This document shows, in pieces, positions 9,695 through 18,385 of a stretch of DNA of 64,000 nucleotides. The notes below the pieces were generated by a model. The model ran no database searches, was not told the DNA's origin, and saw only the letters and a program-made list of their open reading frames with translations. Each line of letters starts with the position of its first letter. Position 1 is the stretch's first letter. The translations under genes were made by a program, and so were the position numbers. This DNA comes from Prevotella veroralis DSM 19559 = JCM 6290 (GTDB lineage: Bacteria > Bacteroidota > Bacteroidia > Bacteroidales > Bacteroidaceae): contig NZ_KB898325.1 in assembly GCF_000377625.1 (NCBI RefSeq), positions 186,001-250,000 on the forward strand, read 5' to 3'.

Positions 9695-9740
9695 AAGGAG
9701 TTAAGGGAGTAAAGAAGCCAATACCATTCCTTAACTCCTT
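9695..9740 (-). terminator. Terminator after purC
   Basis: A perfect 12-bp stem, AAGGAGTTAAGG with CCTTAACTCCTT, in the 89-bp gap after the purC stop on the minus strand, followed by a T-rich run in that orientation. Confidence 0.7.
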
Positions 9741-9755
9741 CCTTTTCTTAATTAG

Positions 9756-10706
9756 TTACTTTCTAGAAGCCAGATACTCCTTGACGTTCTTCTCGATACG
9801 TGCTGCGATATCACCTTCTTCAGCCGCTTTATCAAACTTCTCACCTGTGATGTGTTCGTAAAGTTCAATATAACGTTCGCTGACGCTCTCTGCATACTCG
9901 TCAGTTATTTCTGGCATAGTTTGACCTGGTTCATTCATAAAGTTGTGCTCAATAAGCCATTGGCGTACAAACTCCTTTGAGAGCTGTCTCTGAGGTTCTC
10001 CCTTTGCTAGTTTCTCCTCATATCCATCAGCGTAGAAGTAGCGACTAGAATCTGGTGTGTGAATCTCATCTATGAGGTAGCACTGACCGTCACGTTTACC
10101 GAACTCATACTTTGTATCAACAAGAATCAAGCCTTGCTTAGCAGCAATCTCCTGACCACGTGCAAAGAGCTTACGTGTCCAATCTTCGATGATTGCGTAA
10201 TCTTCTGCAGAAACGATACCCTGTTTGATAATCTCTTCCTTTGAGATATTCATATCATGCCCCTCATCAGCTTTCGTAGTTGGGGTTACGATAGGTTCTG
10301 GGAAACGCTCATTCTCTCGCATACCATCAGGTAGCTTTACACCACAAATCTCACGGCATCCATCTTTATAAGCACGCCATGCAGAACCTGTAAGAATGGA
10401 GCGGATAATCATTTCAACACGAAAGCCTTCACACTTCAGACCAACTGTAACCATAGGGTCAGGTGTTGCTAACTTCCAGTTAGGGCAGATATCAGCTGTC
10501 AAGTCAAGGAACTTGCTAGCAATCTGGTTCAAAACCTGTCCTTTGAACGGTATTCCTTTAGGCAGTACGACATCGAATGCAGAGATTCGGTCGGTAGCTA
10601 CCATGACGATGAGGTCGTCGTTGATGTCATACACATCACGTACTTTGCCGTGATACACACTCTTCTGTCCATCAAAATGGAATTCAGTCTTTGTTAATGC
10701 TTTCAT
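9756..10706 (-). CDS. purC: SAICAR synthase
   Basis: Phosphoribosylaminoimidazole-succinocarboxamide synthase joins aspartate to CAIR in purine synthesis. The 316 residues match the longer family branch. Signatures are the N-terminal [11 protein letters not shown] and [17 protein letters not shown], the SAICAR-synthase signature region around [15 protein letters not shown], and VDTKYEFGK with [12 protein letters not shown]. It is 21 bp downstream of phoH. A second purine gene, purM, lies in the same run. Confidence 0.97.
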   Translation of the reverse strand: MKALTKTEFHFDGQKSVYHGKVRDVYDINDDLIVMVATDRISAFDVVLPKGIPFKGQVLNQIASKFLDLTADICPNWKLATPDPMVTVGLKCEGFRVEMIIRSILTGSAWRAYKDGCREICGVKLPDGMRENERFPEPIVTPTTKADEGHDMNISKEEIIKQGIVSAEDYAIIEDWTRKLFARGQEIAAKQGLILVDTKYEFGKRDGQCYLIDEIHTPDSSRYFYADGYEEKLAKGEPQRQLSKEFVRQWLIEHNFMNEPGQTMPEITDEYAESVSERYIELYEHITGEKFDKAAEEGDIAARIEKNVKEYLASRK

Positions 10707-10727
10707 TGTCTTTATGTTTATAGAGTC

Positions 10728-11675
10728 CTATCTCTTGTCCGCCTTATCGTGTGCTTCATAAGCGTTGACGATACGCGTAACTAATTTGTGTCTAACAATG
10801 TCCTTCTTGTCAAGGTTGATGACTGATATACCTTCTACCTTGCCCAATATAGAAAGAGCTTCTTTCAATCCGCTCATCTCTGCATGTGGGAGGTCTATTT
10901 GAGTCAAGTCACCTGTAATAATCATCTTAGTGTTCCATCCCATGCGAGTAAGGAACATACGGATTTGAGCTGGTGTTGTGTTCTGTGCTTCATCAAGGAT
11001 AACTACAGCATCGCTCAGTGTACGACCTCGCATAAAGGCCAGAGGCGCAATCTGTATGATGTGTTTGTCCATCATATCCTGTAGCTTTACAGCGGGAATC
11101 ATATCCTCTAAAGCATCGTATAGTGGCTGTAGATACGGGTCAATCTTATCCTTCATATCTCCTGGTAAGAAGCCTAACTTTTCCCCAGCCTCAACAGCAG
11201 GACGTGATAGGATAATCTTCTTTGCCGCCTTTTCCTTCAGTGCTTTAACGGCTAGAGCTATACTTAGATACGTTTTACCAGTACCCGCAGGACCTACAGC
11301 AAAGATCATATCATACTTATCAAAAGCATCAATCAGCTGTTGTTGATTCTCCGATCTCCCTTTGATAGGTCTACCCGCTACAGAATAAACAAGGACGTCC
11401 TTTATCGCATCAGCTTTGGTCTTGCGCCCCTTCACGATATCAAGGATGTCCTCTTCTGTAATGGTGTTATACTTCTCAATATGCTTGCGCATAGTCTCTA
11501 TGTCCTCCTCTATCTTTGCCATCTCTTCCTCATCACCCAAGATACGGATAACATTATCTCGTGCAACGATTCTCAACTTCGGAAAGAGGGACTTAATCAT
11601 CTGTAGATGCCCGTTACCAACTCCATAGAATACCACAGGGTCTATATCCTCTAGGACTATATGCTTTTCTATCAA
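10728..11675 (-). CDS. PhoH-family ATPase
   Basis: A 315-residue cytoplasmic P-loop ATPase of the PhoH-like family, often linked to RNA metabolism. An N-terminal KH-like region precedes the ATPase core. Walker A is GPAGTGKT (128-135) and Walker B is VVILDEAQN. The segment LRGRTLSD-like (FMRGRTLSDAVV) and GDLTQIDLP are typical. It is the first gene of the minus-strand run that continues through purC. A promoter lies just upstream. Confidence 0.93.
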   Translation of the reverse strand: MIEKHIVLEDIDPVVFYGVGNGHLQMIKSLFPKLRIVARDNVIRILGDEEEMAKIEEDIETMRKHIEKYNTITEEDILDIVKGRKTKADAIKDVLVYSVAGRPIKGRSENQQQLIDAFDKYDMIFAVGPAGTGKTYLSIALAVKALKEKAAKKIILSRPAVEAGEKLGFLPGDMKDKIDPYLQPLYDALEDMIPAVKLQDMMDKHIIQIAPLAFMRGRTLSDAVVILDEAQNTTPAQIRMFLTRMGWNTKMIITGDLTQIDLPHAEMSGLKEALSILGKVEGISVINLDKKDIVRHKLVTRIVNAYEAHDKADKR

Positions 11676-11700
11676 TGCCGTCTGTTTTATATTATGGTTA

Positions 11701-11732
11701 CAAAGTTACTATAATTTAGTGATACCTGCAAA
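11701..11732 (-). promoter_or_regulatory. Promoter for the phoH-purC run
   Basis: On the minus strand TTTG (11732-11729), a 20-bp spacer and TAACTTTG (11708-11701) fit the Bacteroidota consensus, about 25 bp before the phoH start. Confidence 0.65.
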
Positions 11733-11791
11733 TTATTCTTAATTCATAATTAGGATGCGTTATATTCTTATTTGCTTTCCTCTTTTCTTAT

Positions 11792-11799
11792 TACCTTTG
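11792..11799 (+). promoter_or_regulatory. -7 box very close to the DUF5715 start
   Basis: TACCTTTG ends only 5 bp before the preferred ATG at 11805, and a TTTG lies at 11771-11774. Transcription would begin at or next to the start codon, giving a nearly leaderless mRNA. Confidence 0.5.
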
Positions 11800-11804
11800 T
11801 GACA

Positions 11805-12602
11805 ATGAAAAAGAAATTAAGGATAAGTAAAAGGCGTATATTATTAGTGTTCATCGTGATAGCACTCTTCTTTGTTACCATTAAGTTGTTGTTCCCATCA
11901 GTAGTTCGAGTTGGGCATAACACGGAGAATGTAAAGAGTGGAAAGATGACAGAAGAAGAGCGACGACGTGCTGATTCAATCAAGATCATCTCACAATCCA
12001 CCCCTGACAGGATGAAGTTGTCTTCATTCTATAGGTTAAGTGGCGCATTGAAGAAGAATAGGATTGTCGGCGTAAGAGATTATGATGAGAGTTTCCCAGA
12101 TTCACAATCCTTACAACTCAATGCTGCTTCTCGTTATGGTGTACGCCCAGTTGCCAACCGCTTAGATGCAGAGAAGCGCAAGAACGAGTTAGTATATATA
12201 GGTAGCAATCCATATTATGATTTAAAGAAACTGAATAGCAGTGTTCCTTATCTTGTCCCACGTGCCGCCGTGTTACTTCAAGATATTGCACGCACGTTCA
12301 TGGATAGCCTCCAAGCTAAAGGTGTTCCTATCAACAAGATATTAGTCTCTAGTGTGTTAAGAACAAAAGAGGATGTCAGGAAGCTATGTCAGCATAACCA
12401 TAATGCTACCAGTAACAGTTGTCACTTGTATGGTACAACTTTCGACATAGCCTATAACCGCTACGCCTCTGTCACGCGCCCTGTAAGGAATGATACACTG
12501 AAATGGGTTCTGAGTGAGGTGCTCAATGACTTACGTTCGCAAGGTCGCTGTTATATTAAGCATGAGAAACATCAGGGTTGTTTTCACATCACCGTTAAGT
12601 AG
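11805..12602 (+). CDS. DUF5715-like exported protein with M15-peptidase-like residues
   Basis: The ATG at 11805 is preferred over 11772 because a -7 promoter box lies at 11792-11799. This gives 265 residues: a basic start, one membrane or signal segment (about 10-30), and a soluble domain. The family is recognised as DUF5715 of Bacteroidota. Three positions resemble the zinc site of D-Ala-D-Ala carboxypeptidases of family M15: a Ser-x-x-Arg segment (SSVLRTKED), HLYGTTFD giving His207 and Asp214, and a near-terminal GCFHITV giving His261. A role in peptidoglycan trimming in the periplasm is inferred. The gene converges on a secreted-protein gene. Confidence 0.75.
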   Translation: MKKKLRISKRRILLVFIVIALFFVTIKLLFPSVVRVGHNTENVKSGKMTEEERRRADSIKIISQSTPDRMKLSSFYRLSGALKKNRIVGVRDYDESFPDSQSLQLNAASRYGVRPVANRLDAEKRKNELVYIGSNPYYDLKKLNSSVPYLVPRAAVLLQDIARTFMDSLQAKGVPINKILVSSVLRTKEDVRKLCQHNHNATSNSCHLYGTTFDIAYNRYASVTRPVRNDTLKWVLSEVLNDLRSQGRCYIKHEKHQGCFHITVK

Positions 12603-12626
12603 GTAATATCTATCCTTTACATACGA

Positions 12627-12661
12627 GAAGACGCCTTCCTGACATCTAGAAAGGCATCTTC
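12627..12661. terminator. Bidirectional terminator
   Basis: GAAGACGCCTT and AAGGCATCTTC form an 11-bp stem with one mismatch, between convergent genes ending at 12602 and 12713. Confidence 0.65.
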
Positions 12662-12712
12662 TTGCGTCTTATAAAGGCTCTTGTCAAATAGTATTAGCTA
12701 TTCGCAAGCCCA

Positions 12713-14272
12713 CTACTTAACAATTACTTTCTTAGTTGTACCATCAGAGTATCTCACGATGTTTAGCCCCTTTTGCATGTGTTCTATCTGGCAGCCTTCT
12801 ATGGTATAATACTTCTCCGCCTGATTATTCTTGATGGTTGCATTCTCTATACCAGCCGTCACAACAGGGGTAGTCATTGGATCACTGGAATACTTCGTGC
12901 CATTATCTTCATATACCATCACGACAGACACCTTCTTGATTTTAGCACCATAGAAATGTAAGATACGCTGATTGTCGTTACTCTTGAAGTCATAGCCCCA
13001 CTTATCCTTAAAGTTAAACGGGATATTTGTCATATCCTCATCCAAGTATTTGTATTCCTCCTTCTTGAACTTGAATGGCTCTGTGCTATCGTCTAAGTAA
13101 ACATTATAGTACATCTTAGATGTGTCAAGGTAATTACCATCAGTATCAGCGTTGTTTACATAGAAAGCTAATGTTGTGGTAGTTGTACTGTAATCGTAGC
13201 TATCGACTGCTGAACAATATTGTAACTTCGGTGTCGCAGGCTTACCAGCTTTCTGCTCATAAGACTTTAGTGTAAGTGCTTCGTAACTCTCAAGCTCATC
13301 ATTCGGAATATTAGTTGCACGGCTCTTACCCTGTACAACCCTTAGAATACCATCGGTGGTAAGTATGCCCTTTCCCGCATCCAGCTTAAATTCTATCTTG
13401 TCTGCAATGGTGTTTGCATTGCTTAGTGCTGCAGCGAAAGTGTGGTATTCTGCCTTGTCAAACGAGTAGGACTTAAAGTCAGTCTTCACGGTCGTACCTA
13501 AGTACTGGTTAGTCATCATCACATACTTGTCGCCTTCCTTTGTAAGCTTCAACCACTTATCAGCTATCTTCTGACTCTTGAAGATCCCCTTTACATACAG
13601 CTCATCACCGCTCACAGCCGCCTCTACTATGCGTGGGGAAGTCATCTCCTTGGATGTGAGTGTATATTGTTTTCTAATAGCCGTAGCAGGAGGTGTGATA
13701 AGGCTGTTATCGAAGGATTGAATGGTAACAGACCAGTCTCCGTAACGTTCTTCCCACTTGTTATTGTAAGTCATTCCCAGAATCACGCCATCCGACTCGG
13801 CACCGAGCATCTTAAGCGTTTTACCATCCCATGAATATTCCATGAAGTTCTTATCCTTTGGAACAACCTCATACTTCTTCTTACCAATAGTCCGCAGGCG
13901 ATTTAAGTAGAGCGTGCGTTCTGTGCTCCCTGATTCATCGTCATCATCATCGCCATTGTCGTCCTTATGAATAGCTTGCGGGAGCATGGCTTTATATTTC
14001 CCCTCGCTCACCTTCTCAAGTTTCAACCACGTATTGCTATCGAGTCCCGAAAGCGGATTATAGATGTAAAGGCAGTTATCGTCACCAACGACAATCTTAG
14101 ATACTAAGCCTTCGTATCTACCACGTGCGGTACCTGTCCAACTCTTTTGTATCCATGATTCACTCGAGCGATACATGTTATCAATCAGCTTACCTGCTGG
14201 CGTCTCAGTTATCTGAGCTGATGTGGTTATACTTAGTGCTAATGCACACATGGAGAATAAAGTTTTCCTCAT
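12713..14272 (-). CDS. Secreted protein with a C-terminal sorting-tail-like segment
   Basis: I do not recognise the main domain. The start at 14272 is chosen because MRKTLFSMCALALSITTSAQ is a clear signal peptide; an in-frame ATG at 14341 would add 23 residues ahead of it. This gives 519 residues. An acidic stretch (DDNGDDDDDESGS) lies near residue 110. The end, YTIEGCQIEHMQKGLNIVRY followed by DGTTKKVIVK, resembles the short beta-rich type A sorting tail used for export through the type IX system. It is the last gene of the secreted-protein locus, separated from the barrel gene by a repeat array. Confidence 0.7.
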   Translation of the reverse strand: MRKTLFSMCALALSITTSAQITETPAGKLIDNMYRSSESWIQKSWTGTARGRYEGLVSKIVVGDDNCLYIYNPLSGLDSNTWLKLEKVSEGKYKAMLPQAIHKDDNGDDDDDESGSTERTLYLNRLRTIGKKKYEVVPKDKNFMEYSWDGKTLKMLGAESDGVILGMTYNNKWEERYGDWSVTIQSFDNSLITPPATAIRKQYTLTSKEMTSPRIVEAAVSGDELYVKGIFKSQKIADKWLKLTKEGDKYVMMTNQYLGTTVKTDFKSYSFDKAEYHTFAAALSNANTIADKIEFKLDAGKGILTTDGILRVVQGKSRATNIPNDELESYEALTLKSYEQKAGKPATPKLQYCSAVDSYDYSTTTTTLAFYVNNADTDGNYLDTSKMYYNVYLDDSTEPFKFKKEEYKYLDEDMTNIPFNFKDKWGYDFKSNDNQRILHFYGAKIKKVSVVMVYEDNGTKYSSDPMTTPVVTAGIENATIKNNQAEKYYTIEGCQIEHMQKGLNIVRYSDGTTKKVIVK

Positions 14273-14337
14273 AATCTTATAATTAATTGTTTTACTTATG
14301 TTGGTTATTTTGTGAGTCTTATAGGAGTCGGATAGTA

Positions 14338-14600
14338 ACACATAGGTGTTATTACTCTTTACACATAGGTCTCATTAGAGTATCACGTGTATGATACTGG
14401 AATATCATTAGGGTGATACTGGAGTATCATCAGGGTGATACTGGAATATCATCAGGGTGATACTGGAGTATCATCAGGGTGATACTGGAATATCATTAGG
14501 ATGATACTGGAATATCATTAGGATGATACTGGAATATCATTAGGATGATACTGGAATATCATTAGGATGATACTGGAATATCATCAAGGTGATACTTAAC
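14338..14600. repeat. Intergenic array B: 22-bp tandem repeat
   Basis: Nine full units and one partial unit start at 14392, 14414, 14436, 14458, 14480, 14502, 14524, 14546, 14568 and 14590, each exactly 22 bp apart. The core TGATACTGGAATATCA has TGATA/TATCA dyad ends, and the linker is TTAGGA or a variant. Small differences (CATCAGGG versus CATTAGGA) form two blocks. Two degenerate 23-bp units (CACATAGG...) precede it at about 14338 and 14361. There are no spacers, so it is not a CRISPR array. It fills the 361-bp gap upstream of the secreted-protein gene. Confidence 0.9.
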
Positions 14601-14633
14601 GAACTGCTATGTCTTCTCATGAACTCGCAATAG

Positions 14634-15587
14634 TTAGAAGTCACATCCGACACCGATCGTACAATAACTACTTCCTGCGTCAGCTGTCTTCAAGAGATAA
14701 GCTCCGTTGAGTCGTAGCCCTTTATATTTGATGCCGGCACCTATTGTGAAATGGCTTAAATCATGGTCTCCGTATTCGTATCCTGTACGTACAGACACCA
14801 AGTGATTATAGGTGTATTCGAGTCCACAACTAGCCGTGAATGTCTTGTAATCCGCTGGTTGGAAGAAGTATCTACTGGATAAGGCAGCAGCGACTTGATG
14901 TTTGTCGGCTACATCCACGGATAATATTCCTCCCACGCCGAAATATGTTGGTAGGGATGTCTTATTCCTGTTTCCAAAGTCTAACTGGGGACCTATGGCT
15001 CCTGCTTTGGCGTCTATCATCAGACTAGCTTGCCTGTGTGCAAGGGTCATCTCATGGTTTTGATACGATGCCCCTATAGTGACTGCGCCTCCTGTAGCGT
15101 TCTTTGAAAGATGGCTGAAGACGATACTCCCCGTGGTATAAGCAGCGAATCCGTTTCCTATCATATAAGTATAACCCAAGTCGATAGTCCAATCGTAAGG
15201 TTGGTAATCCTTGGTAGGCTCACCACTCATGTCATAACCTTTGAACTTCAGTCCACCTGCATATCGAAAGCCTGCGAACGCTGCGTGACGCTTGGCAAAT
15301 CTATATCCTATGGTCGCTGCATATAGTCCGAAAGTCCCGTTTGCTCCCTCTGCTTTCTCGTATAAGGAAGCCGAGGCATCGGCAGTGAATCTCTTGTCTA
15401 ACGAGAAGATGGTCGTAGGATTATTATAGAGCAACATCCCCTCTGCGGCAACTGATGTGTTACCCATGGCAGCTGCGCGAGCATCCGTGTTAGCTGTTAG
15501 TATTGGTAGGTTCTGCCCCTGTGCATTTGCTTGTGCAACACCGAGGAGTGTGGCACAAGCTGTTAGTATAATATATTTTGTCTTCAT
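14634..15587 (-). CDS. PorV/PorQ-like outer-membrane beta-barrel protein
   Basis: 317 residues with a signal peptide ending near AQANAQG (about 22). The N-terminal pattern TDARAAAMGNTSVA is close to the DARxxAMG motif of PorV-type proteins of the type IX secretion machinery. The remainder is a series of amphipathic strands ending in an aromatic residue (GVGCDF), as expected of an outer-membrane barrel. It starts 12 bp after the S8 protease gene, so the two are probably co-transcribed. It may act as a dedicated shuttle or anchor for that protease; this is inferred from context. Confidence 0.75.
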   Translation of the reverse strand: MKTKYIILTACATLLGVAQANAQGQNLPILTANTDARAAAMGNTSVAAEGMLLYNNPTTIFSLDKRFTADASASLYEKAEGANGTFGLYAATIGYRFAKRHAAFAGFRYAGGLKFKGYDMSGEPTKDYQPYDWTIDLGYTYMIGNGFAAYTTGSIVFSHLSKNATGGAVTIGASYQNHEMTLAHRQASLMIDAKAGAIGPQLDFGNRNKTSLPTYFGVGGILSVDVADKHQVAAALSSRYFFQPADYKTFTASCGLEYTYNHLVSVRTGYEYGDHDLSHFTIGAGIKYKGLRLNGAYLLKTADAGSSYCTIGVGCDF

Positions 15588-15599
15588 GTTTGACTATAA

Positions 15600-18365
15600 T
15601 TATCGTTTGATGAACATCTGTGTATGGTTGCCCTTATTCGTGCGTACTGTTAGTTTGTAGGTTCCTGGGTTAAGGCGCGACAGATCTAAGGTAGCAACGT
15701 TGTTCTTGTCGGGAACAAGGGTTGTCTTCACTAATCGTTCGCCTACGGTAGTGCTAACAATAAACTCTGCCTGTTTTACCTCGGGATTGAGTAAGGTATA
15801 GATGTCTTTTCTCACAGGGATAGGGTAGACTGCATATACGGGAGCTGCCTTACGCTCCACGACACGTATTTGGAATGAGCCTTCCGAGGATGTCAGCCTA
15901 CCATCTGATGCCGTGAGACGAACACTTGTGATACCCTTTGTCAGTGGGTATAATCGCAGATGATTGTTGTCGATCGTGGCGGTGGCAATGTTCCCATTCG
16001 AGATATTAGCCTTGTATGTAAGCTGTTTCTTACCATTGTAGGTGAAGTGATCAGCCAACGGAATAGTTACGGCACCCTCATCCAAACCAATAATATAGTT
16101 GCCGAATGGCTTAGCCAACTGGGGTGGGATATACTTGACTATCCTAAAGATGAAATGCTTTTCAGACGTTGCGCCTAAGTCATCAGTGAGGATAAACTTA
16201 CAAGTGTATTCGCCAGCTTCTAACACAGGAACTATGTGGACGGTGACCGTAGATCCGTTGACAGAATAAGATACGCCTCTCGTCTCGCCCACATCCTTTA
16301 TGTACCAGTTATGCCCATCAGGGTCGGTAACGTTAAAGCTGAATGACTTACGTTCATCTTCTGCTACATCAATGGTTTCTTCAGGGAATCCGCTAGCCTC
16401 TGGAGCATGGTTTAGCTTTGTTGTACATTGTTGGATGATAGGCGCAGAAGTATTCCCCCAACGATCGACAGCTACTATTGCGATATAGTAAGTTCTGTTG
16501 TCTCTCAATTCGTTGAATGTGTATTTCAGCGTCTCACCCATGCTGTGTCCCATACCATTCACCTCCTTGTAACTCATGTCGTTGAGGCTTTCTGCGGTCA
16601 GTTGGTTAGGACTGATATACAATCTATAGAACGTAGCAGTCTTGTCTTTATCCTTTGCTACACTCCATTCGGCAGTGATATCTAGGAAGTCGGGAGTTAA
16701 GGATAAGCTTGGCACTTTCTCGGGTGCTGTCTTAGGATTAGACTCGAATGCAGCTTCTGCATCAATATATCCACGCCCTAACTTACCCTTGTATCCTGGG
16801 TTCTGCTCATCTATATTGTAAGGTCTGTATGCGGTTGTTAAGCGCGACTTTAATTCCTCATTGGTGAAACCTTGCTTACCAAAGTAAGAGGCAATGAGAG
16901 CCGCAATACCCGATACGTGTGGGCAAGCCATGGAGGTGCCCTGCATATAGGCATAACCAGAGCTAGCCTTACTCTTCGGAACGGTACTTAACACACCAGC
17001 CTCATTGCCGAAGCGGTCTTGATCGCCACCAGGAGCAGTAATCGTAACCCACTTAGCATAGTTGCTATAGCTAGCCTTGGTGAAGTCCCAAGCCATTGAT
17101 GCAACAGATACGGCAGGTGGATAGCAGGCGGGATATGCCGAGAACTCCTTATTCTCGTTGCCGGCAGCAAAGATGACTACGCCACCTTTCATTGGTGAGT
17201 CAGCGCGCTGTTGTCCGTTAGCATCGCAGCCCGCATTCTTGATGAAATAGTCTACAGCATCCTTTAGTAACTGCGGCATAGACGTAACACCCGTATTCGA
17301 CGAATACCCCCAAGAGTTCTGACAGATAACAGCTCCATTGTCCGCAGCATACTTGATAGCGGCTGCAGCATCGCCTTGTTCGTTCTTCTTTCTGAATATC
17401 TGGCAACTCATCAGACGTACACCGCTATCTGCCGTTCCGTTGCCACCTGCTATACCTGCAACACCTTTCCCGTTGTTGTTACGTGCGGCAACAGTACCAG
17501 CGACGTGGGTGCCGTGCCCCTCATCATCGGGTTCTATCTTACCACCAACAACATCCTTTGCTTCCACGAAGTTGTATCCGTAAATATCATCAATAAAGCC
17601 GTTGCCGTCATCGTCAATGTTAGGTTGCCCGTTCTTTTCTTTCTCGTTAATGTAGAGATTATCCATAAGATCTTCGTGGGTGATGTCTATACCGCCATCC
17701 ACTATGGCAACGATGACATTCTTCTTACCAGTCGTGTATCTCTCCCACACAGGCTTAACATTGCAGTCGGCTCCTTTTCTAGCATGGTTATTGATTGAGC
17801 CGTCATTGTAGTAATGCCATTGCTTAGGTAAGAGTGGGTCATTAAAGCTACTGGTTGCTATGGGTTGTAAGCTAGTAGTTGCAGTTGTTGTAGGATAGGG
17901 CGTTGCCTTTACCTCTGGGCGAGCCATTGGGAGGACACGCTCTGCACATTCTACACCCTTAGTCTTACTAAATTGCTTTACGACTGCTGCCACATCTTTA
18001 CCCTCATCAAAATAGATGGTGTACCAGCGATCGAGTCCTGCTGCTATCGTGCGTGCCTCATAAATACCTGCGGGCTTAAAGACACGCTCCATCTTGTAAG
18101 CACCGGAAGTCTTCATAGCTGTTGCAATAGCTGATGGTACGCTCTGCATCTCTACATTGCCGCTACGTGTGGTGGGGATGGCTGCACTAACAGGTTCTTC
18201 TAGCTTCACATTAATACGCCCCTTTACAGCGAAGAGACCTTTATCAATTATTACGGATCGTGTGCCATTGTTAGATGTGTCCGGCTCTACATTATCTTGG
18301 CATGATGTCGCGAACATCAGGCTCAATAGCGCACATGCACCTACGTGTATAATGTTGTTCTTCAT
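15600..18365 (-). CDS. S8 subtilisin-family protease with fibronectin-like domains and T9SS tail
   Basis: 921 residues. A lipoprotein-like signal ends at Cys22. A pro-region runs to about 175. The S8 catalytic domain has Asp223 (AIVDGGID), His284 (GHGTHVAG), oxyanion Asn403 (AAGNEN) and Ser478 (QGTSMACPHVSG). From about 560 there are fibronectin/cadherin-like beta domains. The C-terminus, GTYKLTVRTNKGNHTQMFIK, is a type A sorting tail for type IX secretion. It is a likely surface or secreted endopeptidase. A lipobox and a sorting tail together are unusual and may mean the N-terminal signal is simply cut by signal peptidase I. It is flanked by the BACON and PorV-like genes. Confidence 0.92.
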   Translation of the reverse strand: MKNNIIHVGACALLSLMFATSCQDNVEPDTSNNGTRSVIIDKGLFAVKGRINVKLEEPVSAAIPTTRSGNVEMQSVPSAIATAMKTSGAYKMERVFKPAGIYEARTIAAGLDRWYTIYFDEGKDVAAVVKQFSKTKGVECAERVLPMARPEVKATPYPTTTATTSLQPIATSSFNDPLLPKQWHYYNDGSINNHARKGADCNVKPVWERYTTGKKNVIVAIVDGGIDITHEDLMDNLYINEKEKNGQPNIDDDGNGFIDDIYGYNFVEAKDVVGGKIEPDDEGHGTHVAGTVAARNNNGKGVAGIAGGNGTADSGVRLMSCQIFRKKNEQGDAAAAIKYAADNGAVICQNSWGYSSNTGVTSMPQLLKDAVDYFIKNAGCDANGQQRADSPMKGGVVIFAAGNENKEFSAYPACYPPAVSVASMAWDFTKASYSNYAKWVTITAPGGDQDRFGNEAGVLSTVPKSKASSGYAYMQGTSMACPHVSGIAALIASYFGKQGFTNEELKSRLTTAYRPYNIDEQNPGYKGKLGRGYIDAEAAFESNPKTAPEKVPSLSLTPDFLDITAEWSVAKDKDKTATFYRLYISPNQLTAESLNDMSYKEVNGMGHSMGETLKYTFNELRDNRTYYIAIVAVDRWGNTSAPIIQQCTTKLNHAPEASGFPEETIDVAEDERKSFSFNVTDPDGHNWYIKDVGETRGVSYSVNGSTVTVHIVPVLEAGEYTCKFILTDDLGATSEKHFIFRIVKYIPPQLAKPFGNYIIGLDEGAVTIPLADHFTYNGKKQLTYKANISNGNIATATIDNNHLRLYPLTKGITSVRLTASDGRLTSSEGSFQIRVVERKAAPVYAVYPIPVRKDIYTLLNPEVKQAEFIVSTTVGERLVKTTLVPDKNNVATLDLSRLNPGTYKLTVRTNKGNHTQMFIKR

Positions 18366-18385
18366 TATTGTTCTTTTCTTTGTTA

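Noticed and set aside
14392..14600. Possible CRISPR array
   Set aside because: The units are contiguous 22-bp repeats with no unique spacers, and no cas genes are present.
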